From positions 930,001 through 994,000 of the forward strand of contig NZ_CP022753.1 of the NCBI RefSeq assembly GCF_002263495.1: a stretch of 64,000 bases of DNA. The letters run 5' to 3'. The number at the start of each line of letters is the position of its first letter. Position 1 is the first letter of the stretch. Position numbers and translations under genes: made by a program. A model generated the notes under the pieces. The model saw nothing but the letters and a program-made list of their open reading frames with translations, was not told the DNA's origin and searched no databases. Positions 40,603 to 48,773 of the stretch are shown piece after piece. Source of the DNA: Nocardiopsis gilva YIM 90087 (GTDB lineage Bacteria > Actinomycetota > Actinomycetes > Streptosporangiales > Streptosporangiaceae).

Positions 40603-41379
40603 GTGTTGCTGGTGATCGGGGTAGTGCTGCTGCTCGGCGCAGCGATCCTGGCACCCCTGGCCATCCGGGCGGTGCGCAGATGGTCCCTGCAGCGGGGCAT
40701 GGCCGAGGTGCGCCCCCGGGCGCTGGCCACGTGTGCCGGGCGGCAGGTCAGCGTCTCCGGGACCGCCGTGCCCGGCCCCAACGGCGCCATCGAGTCGGGC
40801 CTGGCCAGCGCCGAGTGCGTCTGGCACGGCCACGAGGTGCTGCGGCACTACTGGGCGCTCACCCGCAGCCCCGAGACCGCCGTTCACGACCGGGAGCGCG
40901 CCTCGGACTCCATCGCCGACTACGGTTCCTCCGAGCTGTTCGGCATCGTCGGTCCCGGAAACTCCGCCGACGGCTCGCCGGTCCTGATCGATCCCGAGGA
41001 CGCCGCACTGTCCGGCGCCCACATGTGCCTGCAACGCGTCGTCGGCCGCCCGCAGCCCGGTGTGCCCGCCCAGGCCGACGACCTGCTGCCCCGGGTCAAG
41101 GGGAAGATCTCCGGTCTCTTCCGCGGCGAGACCATCGAGTTCGAGTACCGCGAGTGGGTGCTGCGCCCCGGCGACCCGATCGTCGTCCACGGGCGCCTGG
41201 AGATGCGCGACGGCCGCCCGGTGATCACCGCGCCGCTCGACGGGCGACTCCGCATCGAGCAGGGCGGCGACCGCCCGGAGGCCCCGTCCGCGCACCGCGC
41301 CACGGACGCTCTGCTGCTCAGCGGCAGCGCCGTGGTGACCGCCTGCACCGGCGTGCTGCTGGTGTTCGCCGGAGCCTGA
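40603..41379 (+). CDS. GIDE-domain (MULAN-like) membrane protein, paralog 2
   Basis: A 258-residue membrane protein: N-terminal helix LLVIGVVLLLGAAILAPLAI, then ATCAGRQVSVSGTAVPGP, ECVWHGHEVLRHYW and EYREWVLRPGDPIVVHGRLEMRDGRPVI, and a closing hydrophobic helix. The EYREWVLRPGDPI segment parallels YKEWVIRPGQELF of the protein at 36609-37388, so the two are paralogs. The GTG at 40603 has GAGG six bases upstream; ATG 40567 and GTG 40525 are longer in-frame options. Function unknown; probable membrane-side domain. Confidence 0.65.
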   Translation: MLLVIGVVLLLGAAILAPLAIRAVRRWSLQRGMAEVRPRALATCAGRQVSVSGTAVPGPNGAIESGLASAECVWHGHEVLRHYWALTRSPETAVHDRERASDSIADYGSSELFGIVGPGNSADGSPVLIDPEDAALSGAHMCLQRVVGRPQPGVPAQADDLLPRVKGKISGLFRGETIEFEYREWVLRPGDPIVVHGRLEMRDGRPVITAPLDGRLRIEQGGDRPEAPSAHRATDALLLSGSAVVTACTGVLLVFAGA

Positions 41380-41445
41380 GGGAGCGCGGAGGGCTATCGG
41401 CAGGGGCGCGCTTCATCGCGGTGCCCGCGGGGCTACGCTGGCCCC

Positions 41446-41808
41446 ATGAGTCGCTCATTGGTGATCAAGGCCACGTCCGGTGAGGATGCCCCGGAACGGT
41501 GTAATCAGGCGTTCACGGTCGCCGCGGCAGCGGTGGCGAGTGGCGTCGACGTGTCACTGTGGCTCACCGGTGAGGCCAGCTGGTTCGCCGTCCCCGGTCG
41601 GGCCGAGTCCTTCTCCCTCCCGCACGCGGTGCCGCTCGGCGACCTGCTCCAGGGCATCCTGGCCGGTGGGAGGGTCACCGTCTGCACCCAGTGCGCCGCG
41701 CGCCGGGACCTCACCGAGGACGACCTGATCGACGGCGTGCGCATCGCGGGCGCCCCGACCTTCGTCGAGGAGGCCACCGCCGACGGAGTACAGGCGCTGG
41801 TGTACTAG
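41446..41808 (+). CDS. DsrE-family protein
   Basis: A 120-residue DsrE/DsrF-like protein (SLVIKATSGEDAPERCNQAFTVAAAAVASGVDVSLWLTGEA). DsrE-fold proteins carry sulfane sulfur on a Cys; here VTVCTQCAARR holds a CTQC pair at the position of the active loop. It has a strong family match in length and ending (GAPTFVEEATADGVQALVY). It may act in a thiol relay related to mycothiol or sulfide. Confidence 0.88.
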   Translation: MSRSLVIKATSGEDAPERCNQAFTVAAAAVASGVDVSLWLTGEASWFAVPGRAESFSLPHAVPLGDLLQGILAGGRVTVCTQCAARRDLTEDDLIDGVRIAGAPTFVEEATADGVQALVY

Positions 41809-41874
41809 CCGCCACGTCCACACCGCGTCCCTGACCCTGATCACCGCCGGGTGCGGGCCGCTGGAACAGCGAAA

Positions 41875-41902
41875 GGCCCGCGCCCCCATGGGAGCGCGGG
41901 CC
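41875..41902 (-). terminator. gpmA terminator hairpin
   Basis: GGCCCGCGC pairs with GCGCGGGCC (41875-41883 with 41894-41902) around a 10-base loop that itself contains CCCATGGG. On the minus strand it lies 23 bases past the gpmA stop and is followed by TTTC. Confidence 0.8.
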
Positions 41903-41925
41903 GTGGACAGCGGGATGGGCGGCGG

Positions 41926-42672
41926 CTACTTCTTGCCCTGGTTCTTCACGGCTTCGATCGCGTCCTTGGCGGCCTCGGGGTCGAGGTACTCGCCACCGGT
42001 CTTGCGCGGCGTGAAGTCGTCGTTGAGCTCGTAGACGAGGGGGATGCCGGTCGGGATGTTGAGCCCGGCGATGGTCGCGTCGTCGATCCCGTCCAGGTGC
42101 TTGACCAGCGCGCGCAGCGAGTTGCCGTGCGCCGCGACCAGGACGGTGCGCCCGGCGGCCAGGTCCGGCACGATCTGGTCGTACCAGTACGGCAGCATGC
42201 GGTCGACGACGTCGGCCAGGCACTCCGTGCGCGGCATCAGCTCGGTCGGGAGCTCCGCGTAGCGGCGCTCGCCCACCTGGGAGTAGGGGTCGTTGTCGGC
42301 GATCGGCGGCGGGGGCGTGTCATACGAGCGGCGCCAGACCATGAACTGCTCGTCGCCGTACTCCTCGCGCGTCTGGGCCTTGTCCTTGCCCTGGAGCGCG
42401 CCGTAGTGGCGCTCGTTGAGCCGCCAGGAGCGCCGCACCGGAAGCCAGTGCAGGTCGGCGGCCTCAAGGGCGAGGTTGGCCGTGCGGATCGCGCGCTTGA
42501 GTACCGACGTGTGCACGATGTCGGGGCGAAGGTCGGCCTCGTGCAGCAGCTTGCCGCCCCTGCGCGCCTCCTCCTCACCCGTTGCCGAAAGGTCGACGTC
42601 CACCCAGCCGGTGAACAGTCCTTCGGCGTTCCAGACGCTTTCGCCGTGTCGAAGTAGAACCAGAGTCCCCAT
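41926..42672 (-). CDS. gpmA: 2,3-bisphosphoglycerate-dependent phosphoglycerate mutase
   Basis: A 248-residue glycolytic enzyme interconverting 3- and 2-phosphoglycerate. [20 protein letters not shown] holds the phosphorylated His. [22 protein letters not shown] and [19 protein letters not shown] are classic. Length matches E. coli GpmA. A palindromic repeat lies in the 139 bases upstream. The neighbourhood gpmA-YbjN-mshA is conserved in actinomycetes. Confidence 0.97.
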   Translation of the reverse strand: MGTLVLLRHGESVWNAEGLFTGWVDVDLSATGEEEARRGGKLLHEADLRPDIVHTSVLKRAIRTANLALEAADLHWLPVRRSWRLNERHYGALQGKDKAQTREEYGDEQFMVWRRSYDTPPPPIADNDPYSQVGERRYAELPTELMPRTECLADVVDRMLPYWYDQIVPDLAAGRTVLVAAHGNSLRALVKHLDGIDDATIAGLNIPTGIPLVYELNDDFTPRKTGGEYLDPEAAKDAIEAVKNQGKK

Positions 42673-42734
42673 GGTGGCCAGCCTAGCGAGTCGGTGCCGG
42701 CGCCCTGACCTCGCCTTCGGCTTGGAGCCTCTCC

Positions 42735-42802
42735 TCCGTTGATCTCGGGGATATCGACCGAATTATGGCGGACATTCGGTCGATATCCCCGAGATCAACG
42801 GA
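42735..42802. repeat. Long palindromic element, copy 2
   Basis: Perfect 29-bp arms (42735-42763 and 42774-42802) with a 10-base loop. The inner 27 bases are identical to copy 1. The loop read on the minus strand contains CCGCCA, as in copy 1, so this copy is in the opposite orientation. It lies between YbjN (upstream) and gpmA, both on the minus strand. Confidence 0.95.
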
Positions 42803-42811
42803 AGTGGGGGG

Positions 42812-43321
42812 TTACCCGGGCCCCGGGCTCTCGATCAGGTGCCGGAAGGCCTCCAGGTTGCGCAGGCTGTACCCGCTGCTCTCGCGCCAGGCCCACTCCT
42901 TGCGGATCGAGGAGGCGAACCCGCGCTCCAGAGCCGCGTTGAAGTTCTCGTCGGAGTAGGTGAGCACGCAGCCCAGCAGCCGGTCCACCTCGTGCGGAGT
43001 GACGGCGGCCAGCGGCATTCGGCCGGTGATGTAGACGTCCCCGTTGTCATCAGCGGAGAAGGCCATGCCGTACATGTCCTCGTTCAGCTGCAGCAGCCAG
43101 CGGTAGAACCCGCCCTCGTTCTCGTCGGGCCGACGGCAGAAGAACGTCTTCACCAGGAGACTGTGCTCTCCGACGTTCAACCAGACCAGCGTCTTGAGCT
43201 TGCGCACGCCGGGCAGGGAGATCAGGAACGCTTCGGGGCGCGGACGCTCGAACTCGAGCTCCGCCTCCTTGACCGCGGTCTCGATCGCGGTGATGGCGTC
43301 GGCCTGGTGCTGCGTCGGCAT
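42812..43321 (-). CDS. YbjN-domain protein
   Basis: A 169-residue protein of the YbjN superfamily, related to type III secretion chaperone-like folds: LVWLNVGEHSLLVKTFFCRRPDENEGGFYRWLLQLNEDMYGMAFSADDNGDVYITGRMPL is diagnostic (only partly quoted by its blocks LVWLNVGEHS, FYRWLLQLNE and DVYITGRMPL for reference). It lies just after mshA on the same strand, a position conserved in actinomycetes, so a shared regulation is likely; its biochemical role is unknown. Confidence 0.87.
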   Translation of the reverse strand: MPTQHQADAITAIETAVKEAELEFERPRPEAFLISLPGVRKLKTLVWLNVGEHSLLVKTFFCRRPDENEGGFYRWLLQLNEDMYGMAFSADDNGDVYITGRMPLAAVTPHEVDRLLGCVLTYSDENFNAALERGFASSIRKEWAWRESSGYSLRNLEAFRHLIESPGPG

Positions 43322-43378
43322 CGGTGTCCCTCGTGTGCGAGTCGGGGCGGAGTGCTGGTGGGCGGACCTGTGGCGGGC

Positions 43379-44752
43379 CTACTGGCAGGCCGCGACGGGG
43401 AGCGGTTCGGAGACCAGGGTTCCACGGTAGACGTCCAGCAGCCCGTCCACCGTCGCCGACCAGGTCAGTGTGGCGGCGTGGCCGACACCCGCGGCGCCCA
43501 GGGCGTCGCGCCACGACCGCTCGGTGATCATGTGGTGCAGCGCCCGCGCGTAGTCGTCCGGGTCGTGTCCGTCGATGAGCACGCCGGAGACCCCGTCGCG
43601 CACCGCCGTGGGCAGGCCGCCCACCCGCGCCGCGACAACGGGGGTGCCGCACGCCTCGGACTCCACGGCGACCAGACCGAAGGACTCCGAGTGGGAGGGG
43701 ACGACGGTGGCGGTCGCCGCGCGGTAGTAGTCGGCCAGCTCGGCGCGGGAGCGCGGCGGCTCCATCCGCACCACGTCGGCGATCCCCAGCGACCGGGCGA
43801 GTTCGGCCAGCCGCCGCGGCTCGGCGACATCGGCGCCGGACTGGCCGCCGACGACGGCCACCACGAGTCGGTCGCGCAGCGCGGGGTCGCGCTCCAGCAG
43901 CGCCGCCGCCGCGCGCAGCAGCACGTCGGGTGCTTTGAGCCGCTGGACGCGGCCGACGAAGAGCAGCAGCTCGGCGTCGGGCGGCAGCCCGATGCGGCGC
44001 AGCGCCTCCGTGCGCGACCCGGGGGTGAACATGTCCAGGTCGACGCCGGGCGGCACGGTGCTGACCCGGCTCGGGTCGGCGTCGTAGTAGGTCATGAGCT
44101 GGGCGGCCTCGTCGGCGGTGTTGGCGACGAGGTGGTCGGACTGCCGGACCAGCTGGTCCTCGCCGCGCACGCGTGCGTCCGGCTCGGCGGTGTCGCCCTG
44201 GGCCAGTGCCATGTTCTTGACCCTGGCGAGCGTGTGCATCGACTGCACCATCGGCACGCCCCACCGCTGCGCGGCGACGAGCCCGGCACGGCCGGACAGC
44301 CAGTAGTGCCCGTGGACGAGGTCGTAGTGGCCCGGAGCGTTGTGGGCCTCGGTCTGCAGCACGCCGAAGATGAACGGACACAGGTAGTGGGCAAGCGCCT
44401 GCTTGTCCAGCCCGCCGAAGGGGCCGGCGGGGATGTGCCGGACGGTGACGCCGGGCACCATCTCGACCGTGGGCGGCTGGTCGGGCCGCGTGGCCCGGGT
44501 GAAGACGTCGACGGCGACGCCGCGGTCGGCCAGCCGTTTGGCGACCTCGACCACGTAGACGTTCATCCCGCCCGCGTCGCCCGTCCCCGGCTGTTCGAGC
44601 GGGGAGGTGTGCAGGCTGATGGTCGCGATCCTGCCGGGAAGCCGGAGATGCTCGGGCTCATCGGGATCCGTCCCGGGTCCGGGCACACCACGAACGTCCG
44701 CGACCAATGTTTCCGTCCCCTCTTTCGGCTGCCGCGCCCTTCTCCTGTCCAC
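43379..44752 (-). CDS. mshA: D-inositol-3-phosphate glycosyltransferase MshA
   Basis: A 457-residue GT-B glycosyltransferase (family GT4) starting mycothiol synthesis by joining GlcNAc from UDP-GlcNAc to 1L-inositol-1-phosphate. The N-terminal domain has LHTSPLEQPGTGDAGGMNVYV, LVHGHYWLSG and VKNMALAQGD; the C-terminal domain has LFVGRVQRLKAPDVL and the ESFGLVAVESEACGTPVVA donor-site motif. The GTG at 44752 is the first in-frame start, but the first ~40 residues are variable, so the true start could be internal. Function is firm; MshD is at 6975-7946. Confidence 0.95.
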   Translation of the reverse strand: MDRRRARQPKEGTETLVADVRGVPGPGTDPDEPEHLRLPGRIATISLHTSPLEQPGTGDAGGMNVYVVEVAKRLADRGVAVDVFTRATRPDQPPTVEMVPGVTVRHIPAGPFGGLDKQALAHYLCPFIFGVLQTEAHNAPGHYDLVHGHYWLSGRAGLVAAQRWGVPMVQSMHTLARVKNMALAQGDTAEPDARVRGEDQLVRQSDHLVANTADEAAQLMTYYDADPSRVSTVPPGVDLDMFTPGSRTEALRRIGLPPDAELLLFVGRVQRLKAPDVLLRAAAALLERDPALRDRLVVAVVGGQSGADVAEPRRLAELARSLGIADVVRMEPPRSRAELADYYRAATATVVPSHSESFGLVAVESEACGTPVVAARVGGLPTAVRDGVSGVLIDGHDPDDYARALHHMITERSWRDALGAAGVGHAATLTWSATVDGLLDVYRGTLVSEPLPVAACQ

Positions 44753-45021
44753 AACACGGGCGACGGCGCGTCGTGTTCCCCGGTCGGGCCGTCCCCGCGA
44801 TGTGCGAAGCGCTACCTATGATGAACGCCGCGCTGCGCGCGGCGTGCGTCCGGGGTGGGGTAATCGGGGTGAATCGGGCGCCCACGCGGGCCTGCGGGGC
44901 CGCACGGCCGGGGAAGCCGGCACAGAAGGACCGGCCCGTCGCGGCGGGCGGAGAGAGACGGACCACATTTCCCCGGCCGACCGTGGGGACGCCCGCCGCG
45001 TGAGCGGGGCGCGGCGTCGGG

Positions 45022-46032
45022 TCAGTCCGCGCTGGACGTCGGGGCGATTCCCAGGTCGGGGGCGGCCCACTGCTCCACGAGGAAGTCCACGGCCTCGGGG
45101 AAGGTCTTCTTCCAGGTCTCGAAGTCGTGCTCGCCTTCGGGGAAGGAGGTCCGCACGGTCATGTCGCGCTCGCGCAGCAGCTTCTCGAACCGCCGCGCCT
45201 CGCCGTGGATGCTGCCCTCCTGCAGAGGGGTCCGGTCGTCGGTGCCCTCGACGAGCATGAAGCGGATGTCGCGGACGCCTGGCTCGTCCACGAGCTGGTC
45301 GGGGGCGTGGGCGTCGGCGTTGTCGCCGAAGGTGCCGCTGGGGTCGTCCACCTTGTAGTACCCCGCCCAGCTGACGGCCTGGGAGTAGAGGTCGGGGTGG
45401 CGCAGCGGTAGCGCCGCGGCCGCGTATCCGCCCATGGAGAAGCCGCCGATCGCGCGCATCGCGCGGGGGCGGCGGTGGTCGCCCTCGACCGCCTCGATCG
45501 CCTTCTCGGTCACGAAGGTCTCGATCTTGAAGCTGCCGTCGACCGCGTCGCCCCACTCGGTGTCGGCGCCGCCGATCTCCTGCCCGAAGGGCGCGGCGAT
45601 GACGAACTCCACCCCGCTGCGGCACATCTCCTCGTCCAGGAGCGGCCCGATGTCGGCCTCCATGATCGTGCGGTGCGTGCTCGTGGAGCCGTGCAGCAGG
45701 TAGAGCACGGGCAGGTCGGCGCTGTCGGGGCCGGGTGGGCGGCGGACCCAGACGGGGCGTCCGGGGGCCGGGGCGCCCGGGTCGGGGACGTGCAGGATCT
45801 CGTCGGTGCCGGGTTCCTCGCAGACGGCCACCTCGCCGGGGCGCGAGCGGAGCGGAGCGACGAGGTTCTGGGGTGTGCTGTTCACGCTCGGCCGGGGGCG
45901 GGGCGCGGTGTCCTGGGCGGCCGCCCCGGCGTGCTGTTCGGTGCCTTTGAACGCGGCGAGCGCGGCTGCGAGCGCTACGACCAGCGAGGTCGCCACCAGG
46001 AGGAGGGCCCTGCGGGAAACAGTCGTGAACAC
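45022..46032 (-). CDS. Secreted esterase-family alpha/beta hydrolase
   Basis: A 336-residue protein with an N-terminal signal segment (RRALLLVATSLVVALAAALAAF), then a Pro-rich stretch and an esterase D/antigen-85-like hydrolase domain. LPVLYLLHGSTSTHRTIM is the oxyanion region; the nucleophile elbow is GGFSMGGYAAAA, and PEGEHDFETWKKTFPEAVDF holds the catalytic His. It is exported and probably acts on envelope esters. A BlaI-like operator lies about 115 bases upstream of its start. Confidence 0.88.
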   Translation of the reverse strand: MFTTVSRRALLLVATSLVVALAAALAAFKGTEQHAGAAAQDTAPRPRPSVNSTPQNLVAPLRSRPGEVAVCEEPGTDEILHVPDPGAPAPGRPVWVRRPPGPDSADLPVLYLLHGSTSTHRTIMEADIGPLLDEEMCRSGVEFVIAAPFGQEIGGADTEWGDAVDGSFKIETFVTEKAIEAVEGDHRRPRAMRAIGGFSMGGYAAAALPLRHPDLYSQAVSWAGYYKVDDPSGTFGDNADAHAPDQLVDEPGVRDIRFMLVEGTDDRTPLQEGSIHGEARRFEKLLRERDMTVRTSFPEGEHDFETWKKTFPEAVDFLVEQWAAPDLGIAPTSSAD

Positions 46033-46145
46033 ACCGAGATCCTAGGAGTGGGGATGGAACCGATGCGGGTCCGCATCGGGTGGGGGTAGGGGGCGCGGGT
46101 TTCGGTGCCGGGTGCGCACGCTCCGACATCGAAGGGTAGGCATTA

Positions 46146-46162
46146 GACTACCAACTGTAGTC
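46146..46162. promoter_or_regulatory. BlaI-like operator upstream of the esterase gene
   Basis: GACTAC-CAACT-GTAGTC is an inverted repeat resembling the CTACC/GGTAG repeat in the blaI promoter at 46973-46985. It lies 114 bases upstream of the secreted esterase start (minus strand), in the 178-base gap between that gene and the macrodomain gene. Confidence 0.5.
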
Positions 46163-46210
46163 AATGGCGGGTTTTCGCGTGCCGGGATGGCGGGTTTTCT
46201 CCGTGTGCCA

Positions 46211-46738
46211 CTACCGGTCTGATGAGTCCGACGCGCCGACCGCCCGCTCGAACGCCGCGTATGCGTTGGCGTCGAAGAGAACGAAACGCACGTCGCGCAC
46301 GGATGCCGGGGTCTCCCGGACCGTCCGGACGGCGATGCGCGCGGCGTCGTTTATCGGCCAGTGGTAGACCCCGGTCGAGATGGCGGGGAAGGCCACACTG
46401 TGCGCGCCGAGTTCGTCGGCGACCCGCAGCGACTCCCGGAAGCACGAGGCGAGCAGCGCGGACCGGTCCTCGGTCGCGCTGTGCACGGGGCCGACCGTGT
46501 GGATGACCCACCGCGCGGGCAGCCGCCCCGCCGTGGTCGCCACGGCCTGCCCCGTGGGCAGTCCCTTCCCGTAGGTCGAGGCCCGCAGCTGTCGGCACTC
46601 GGCGAGGATCTCCGGCCCGCCCTTCCGGTGGATCGCGCCGTCCACACCTCCGCCCCCGAGGAGGGAGGTGTTCGCGGCGTTCACGATCGCGTCCACCCGC
46701 TGCTCGGTGATGTCGCCCTGAACCAGGTGGATGTCCAT
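46211..46738 (-). CDS. Macrodomain protein (ADP-ribose hydrolase/binding, MacroD type)
   Basis: A 175-residue macrodomain: IHLVQGDITEQRVDAIVNAANTSLLGGGGVDGAIHR contains the catalytic Asn-Asn-x-G-G-G-V-D cluster, and PAISTGVYHWP the distal loop. It should remove ADP-ribose from proteins or cleave O-acetyl-ADP-ribose. ATG 46738 has AAGGAGG six bases upstream and is the family start. The frame continues to a GTG at 46912, also with GGAGG, adding 58 residues of unknown type. It is divergent from blaI and so shares its operator region. Confidence 0.93.
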   Translation of the reverse strand: MDIHLVQGDITEQRVDAIVNAANTSLLGGGGVDGAIHRKGGPEILAECRQLRASTYGKGLPTGQAVATTAGRLPARWVIHTVGPVHSATEDRSALLASCFRESLRVADELGAHSVAFPAISTGVYHWPINDAARIAVRTVRETPASVRDVRFVLFDANAYAAFERAVGASDSSDR

Positions 46739-46966
46739 ATAGCCCTCCTTTTCCCAGGCGTCTTCGGCGAGTCGCGAAAGATCACGTCCTCCGCCGTAGC
46801 GCCAGGCGGTCGCCGAGCCGGTGAAGTCCATCTCCACACTGTCGAATGCCGCGAAGGCCTCCTGCGCCTGCTTGCCGACCGCGAATGAACTCCAGGCCGC
46901 ATTGGAAGTCACGGGATGCCTCCATAGTCAGAGGAAGAGGGATGTAACTCAGGGGTGCGACGTGGT

Positions 46967-46985
46967 GTAGTACTACCCTCGGTAG
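46967..46985. promoter_or_regulatory. BlaI operator in the blaI promoter
   Basis: GTAGTACTAC (46967-46976, perfect palindrome) overlaps CTACC-CTC-GGTAG (46973-46985). It lies 10 to 28 bases before the blaI ATG, close to where its promoter should be, and in the divergent region shared with the macrodomain gene. TAC/GTA half-sites are typical of BlaI/MecI operators. Confidence 0.65.
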
Positions 46986-46994
46986 ACTTGAGGT

Positions 46995-47363
46995 ATGAAT
47001 CGGCTCGGAGATCTTGAACGTGCGGTGATGGATGTACTGTGGGCACAGGACGAGCCGTTGACAGTGCGTGAAGTGGGTCGGGCCCTCGCGGATCGCGACC
47101 TCGCCCACACCACCGTGATGACGGTACTCGACCGCCTCGCCAAGAAGGAGGTCGTCTCCCGGGATCGGGAAGGGCGCGCGTGGCGCTACCGCCCGGCCGC
47201 CAGCCGGGAGAGCTACGTGTCCGAGCTCATGTACGACGCGCTTGGCGAGACCGGTGACCGCGATGCCGCCCTGGCGGCCTTCGTACGGTCCATGAGCGGC
47301 ACCGAAGCCGAAGCGCTTCGCCGTGCCCTCGCCGATGCGGATCTCGACGAGCCAAGGACGTAG
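46995..47363 (+). CDS. blaI: BlaI/MecI/CopY-family repressor
   Basis: A 122-residue winged-helix repressor: LGDLERAVMDVLWAQDEPLTVREV and HTTVMTVLDRLAKKEVVSRDREGRAWRYRPAASRESY are the family segments; the C-terminal helices (AALAAFVRSMSGTEAEALRRAL) dimerise. It binds TAC/GTA operators, like those at 46967 and 46146, and is probably inactivated by the downstream M56 protease. The two genes are separated by four bases, the usual blaI-blaR-like pair. Confidence 0.93.
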   Translation: MNRLGDLERAVMDVLWAQDEPLTVREVGRALADRDLAHTTVMTVLDRLAKKEVVSRDREGRAWRYRPAASRESYVSELMYDALGETGDRDAALAAFVRSMSGTEAEALRRALADADLDEPRT

Positions 47364-47367
47364 CCGT

Positions 47368-48309
47368 ATGGTCAGTGCCGCTCTGCTCACCGTGATCGCG
47401 GTCGGCTGTCTCTTCGCGGCGGCACGCCTCCGACAGGCCTCGTGGCCGGTCCGCGGCCCCTACGTCGCCGTCATCGCGTGGCAGGCGCTGGGCCTGGCCT
47501 GGGGCATCTCCACCATCGGCGCGCTCCTCGCGTTCGGTCTCGCGCCCTATGAGCGCGGCGTCTTCGGCGGCCTGATCTCCCTGTTCCAGGATGCCGCCTC
47601 GCACGACCTCTACCTGTCCGAGATCGCCGGGACCTCCTTCGGTTCCGCGCAGATCGCGGCCGTGGTCCTCGCGTTCGGCCTGACCCTCCTCCTCTTCTGC
47701 GGTCTGGTCGCCTCGTTCGTGCAGGTGGTGCGCACCCGGCGGCGCCACCACGACCTCCTGGGCCTCGTGGCCCGCGACGACCCCGACGTGCCCGGCGCCC
47801 GCATCCTCGACCACCCCGTGGCCGCCGCCTACTGCCTGCCCGGCGTCCTGCGCTCCCAGGTGGTCATCAGCGCCGGAGCGCTGCGCATGCTGGAGCGCGA
47901 CGAACTCGCGGCGGTCATCGCCCACGAGCACGCCCACCTGCGCCAGCGCCACGACCTCGTGCTGCTCCCGTTCTCCTCGCTCAAGCGCGCCTTCCCGCAC
48001 GTCAAGCTGGTCGAGACCTACTACAGCGCGGTCGCCCTGCTCATCGAGATGTGCGCCGACGACCAGGCGGGCCGCGAGCGCTCGCCCAAGGAGCTGGCGA
48101 AGGCGCTGGTGCGCTTCGGCACCTCCGGCTCCGCCGCGGTCCCGGCCGGTGCGCTGGCCGCCGCCGTGGACCAGCCCGAGGTCGTCACCCGCGTCTCGCG
48201 CCTGCTCAACCCCGTCGGCGAGCTGTCGCGCCGGGCCACCGTCACCGTCCTGGGATCGGCGTCGATTCTGATGGTCACTACCCTGGGTCTGTGGCATCTG
48301 CCCATGTGA
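47368..48309 (+). CDS. M56-family membrane metallopeptidase (BlaR1-like without sensor domain)
   Basis: A 313-residue membrane protease. Hydrophobic segments occupy about 2-20, 35-60, 95-120 and 285-305. The zinc motif is VIAHEHAHLRQRHD (His186, Glu187, His190), with further acidic residues in EMCADDQAGR. It lacks the extracellular penicillin-binding sensor of BlaR1, as is usual in actinobacteria, so the signal is unknown. Start at ATG 47368 with AAGGA ten bases upstream. It should cleave or otherwise relieve BlaI. Confidence 0.92.
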   Translation: MVSAALLTVIAVGCLFAAARLRQASWPVRGPYVAVIAWQALGLAWGISTIGALLAFGLAPYERGVFGGLISLFQDAASHDLYLSEIAGTSFGSAQIAAVVLAFGLTLLLFCGLVASFVQVVRTRRRHHDLLGLVARDDPDVPGARILDHPVAAAYCLPGVLRSQVVISAGALRMLERDELAAVIAHEHAHLRQRHDLVLLPFSSLKRAFPHVKLVETYYSAVALLIEMCADDQAGRERSPKELAKALVRFGTSGSAAVPAGALAAAVDQPEVVTRVSRLLNPVGELSRRATVTVLGSASILMVTTLGLWHLPM

Positions 48310-48467
48310 CGCCGGTCCTCGCGCGGGCCCGGCCGTCGGGCGGCGCGGTCACGTGGGACACGCTCGGGTCGGGCACGATCCGGCGGCGTTCGGCGTTGTG
48401 TTTGGGGAAGGCGGGTCCCGGCGCGGCCGGGGAAGCCCATCGTCACGTCAATGTTTCGGAGCGGCTC

Positions 48468-48773
48468 GTGCTCGGCAGTTCGATCGTGTTCGTCTGGCAG
48501 ATCATCTACATCGCGATCTTCGTCACGACCCTGTACGCGTTCATCGAGGCACTGCGCGTTCCTGCGCAGGCGTATCCGGCGATGGACAAGCAGACCAAGG
48601 GCCTGTGGGTGGGGATCCTCGGTGTCGGGCTGTTCGTCTCCCTGAGCGCCGCCCTGACGTCCTACGGGTTCTTCACCTTCCTGGCGCTCGTCGCCTCACT
48701 GATCTTCCTGCTCGACGTCCGCCCCGCGGTGCGCGGGATCGGCCGTAACGACGGACCCTACGGGCCGTGGTAG
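48468..48773 (+). CDS. DUF2516 small membrane protein
   Basis: A 101-residue protein with three hydrophobic segments (VFVWQIIYIAIFVTTLYAF; LWVGILGVGLFVSL; FTFLALVASLIFLLDV) and the DUF2516 signature PAMDKQTKGLWVGIL. GTG 48468 has GGAG seven bases upstream. Its last 78 bases overlap the convergent gene at 48696-51059 tail to tail. Function unknown. Confidence 0.85.
   Translation: MLGSSIVFVWQIIYIAIFVTTLYAFIEALRVPAQAYPAMDKQTKGLWVGILGVGLFVSLSAALTSYGFFTFLALVASLIFLLDVRPAVRGIGRNDGPYGPW

Noticed and set aside
44825-44845. 9-bp hairpin between mshA and the esterase gene
   Set aside because: A short GC-only stem without T-run, upstream of mshA and far from the end of any gene; too common in this composition to call a terminator.
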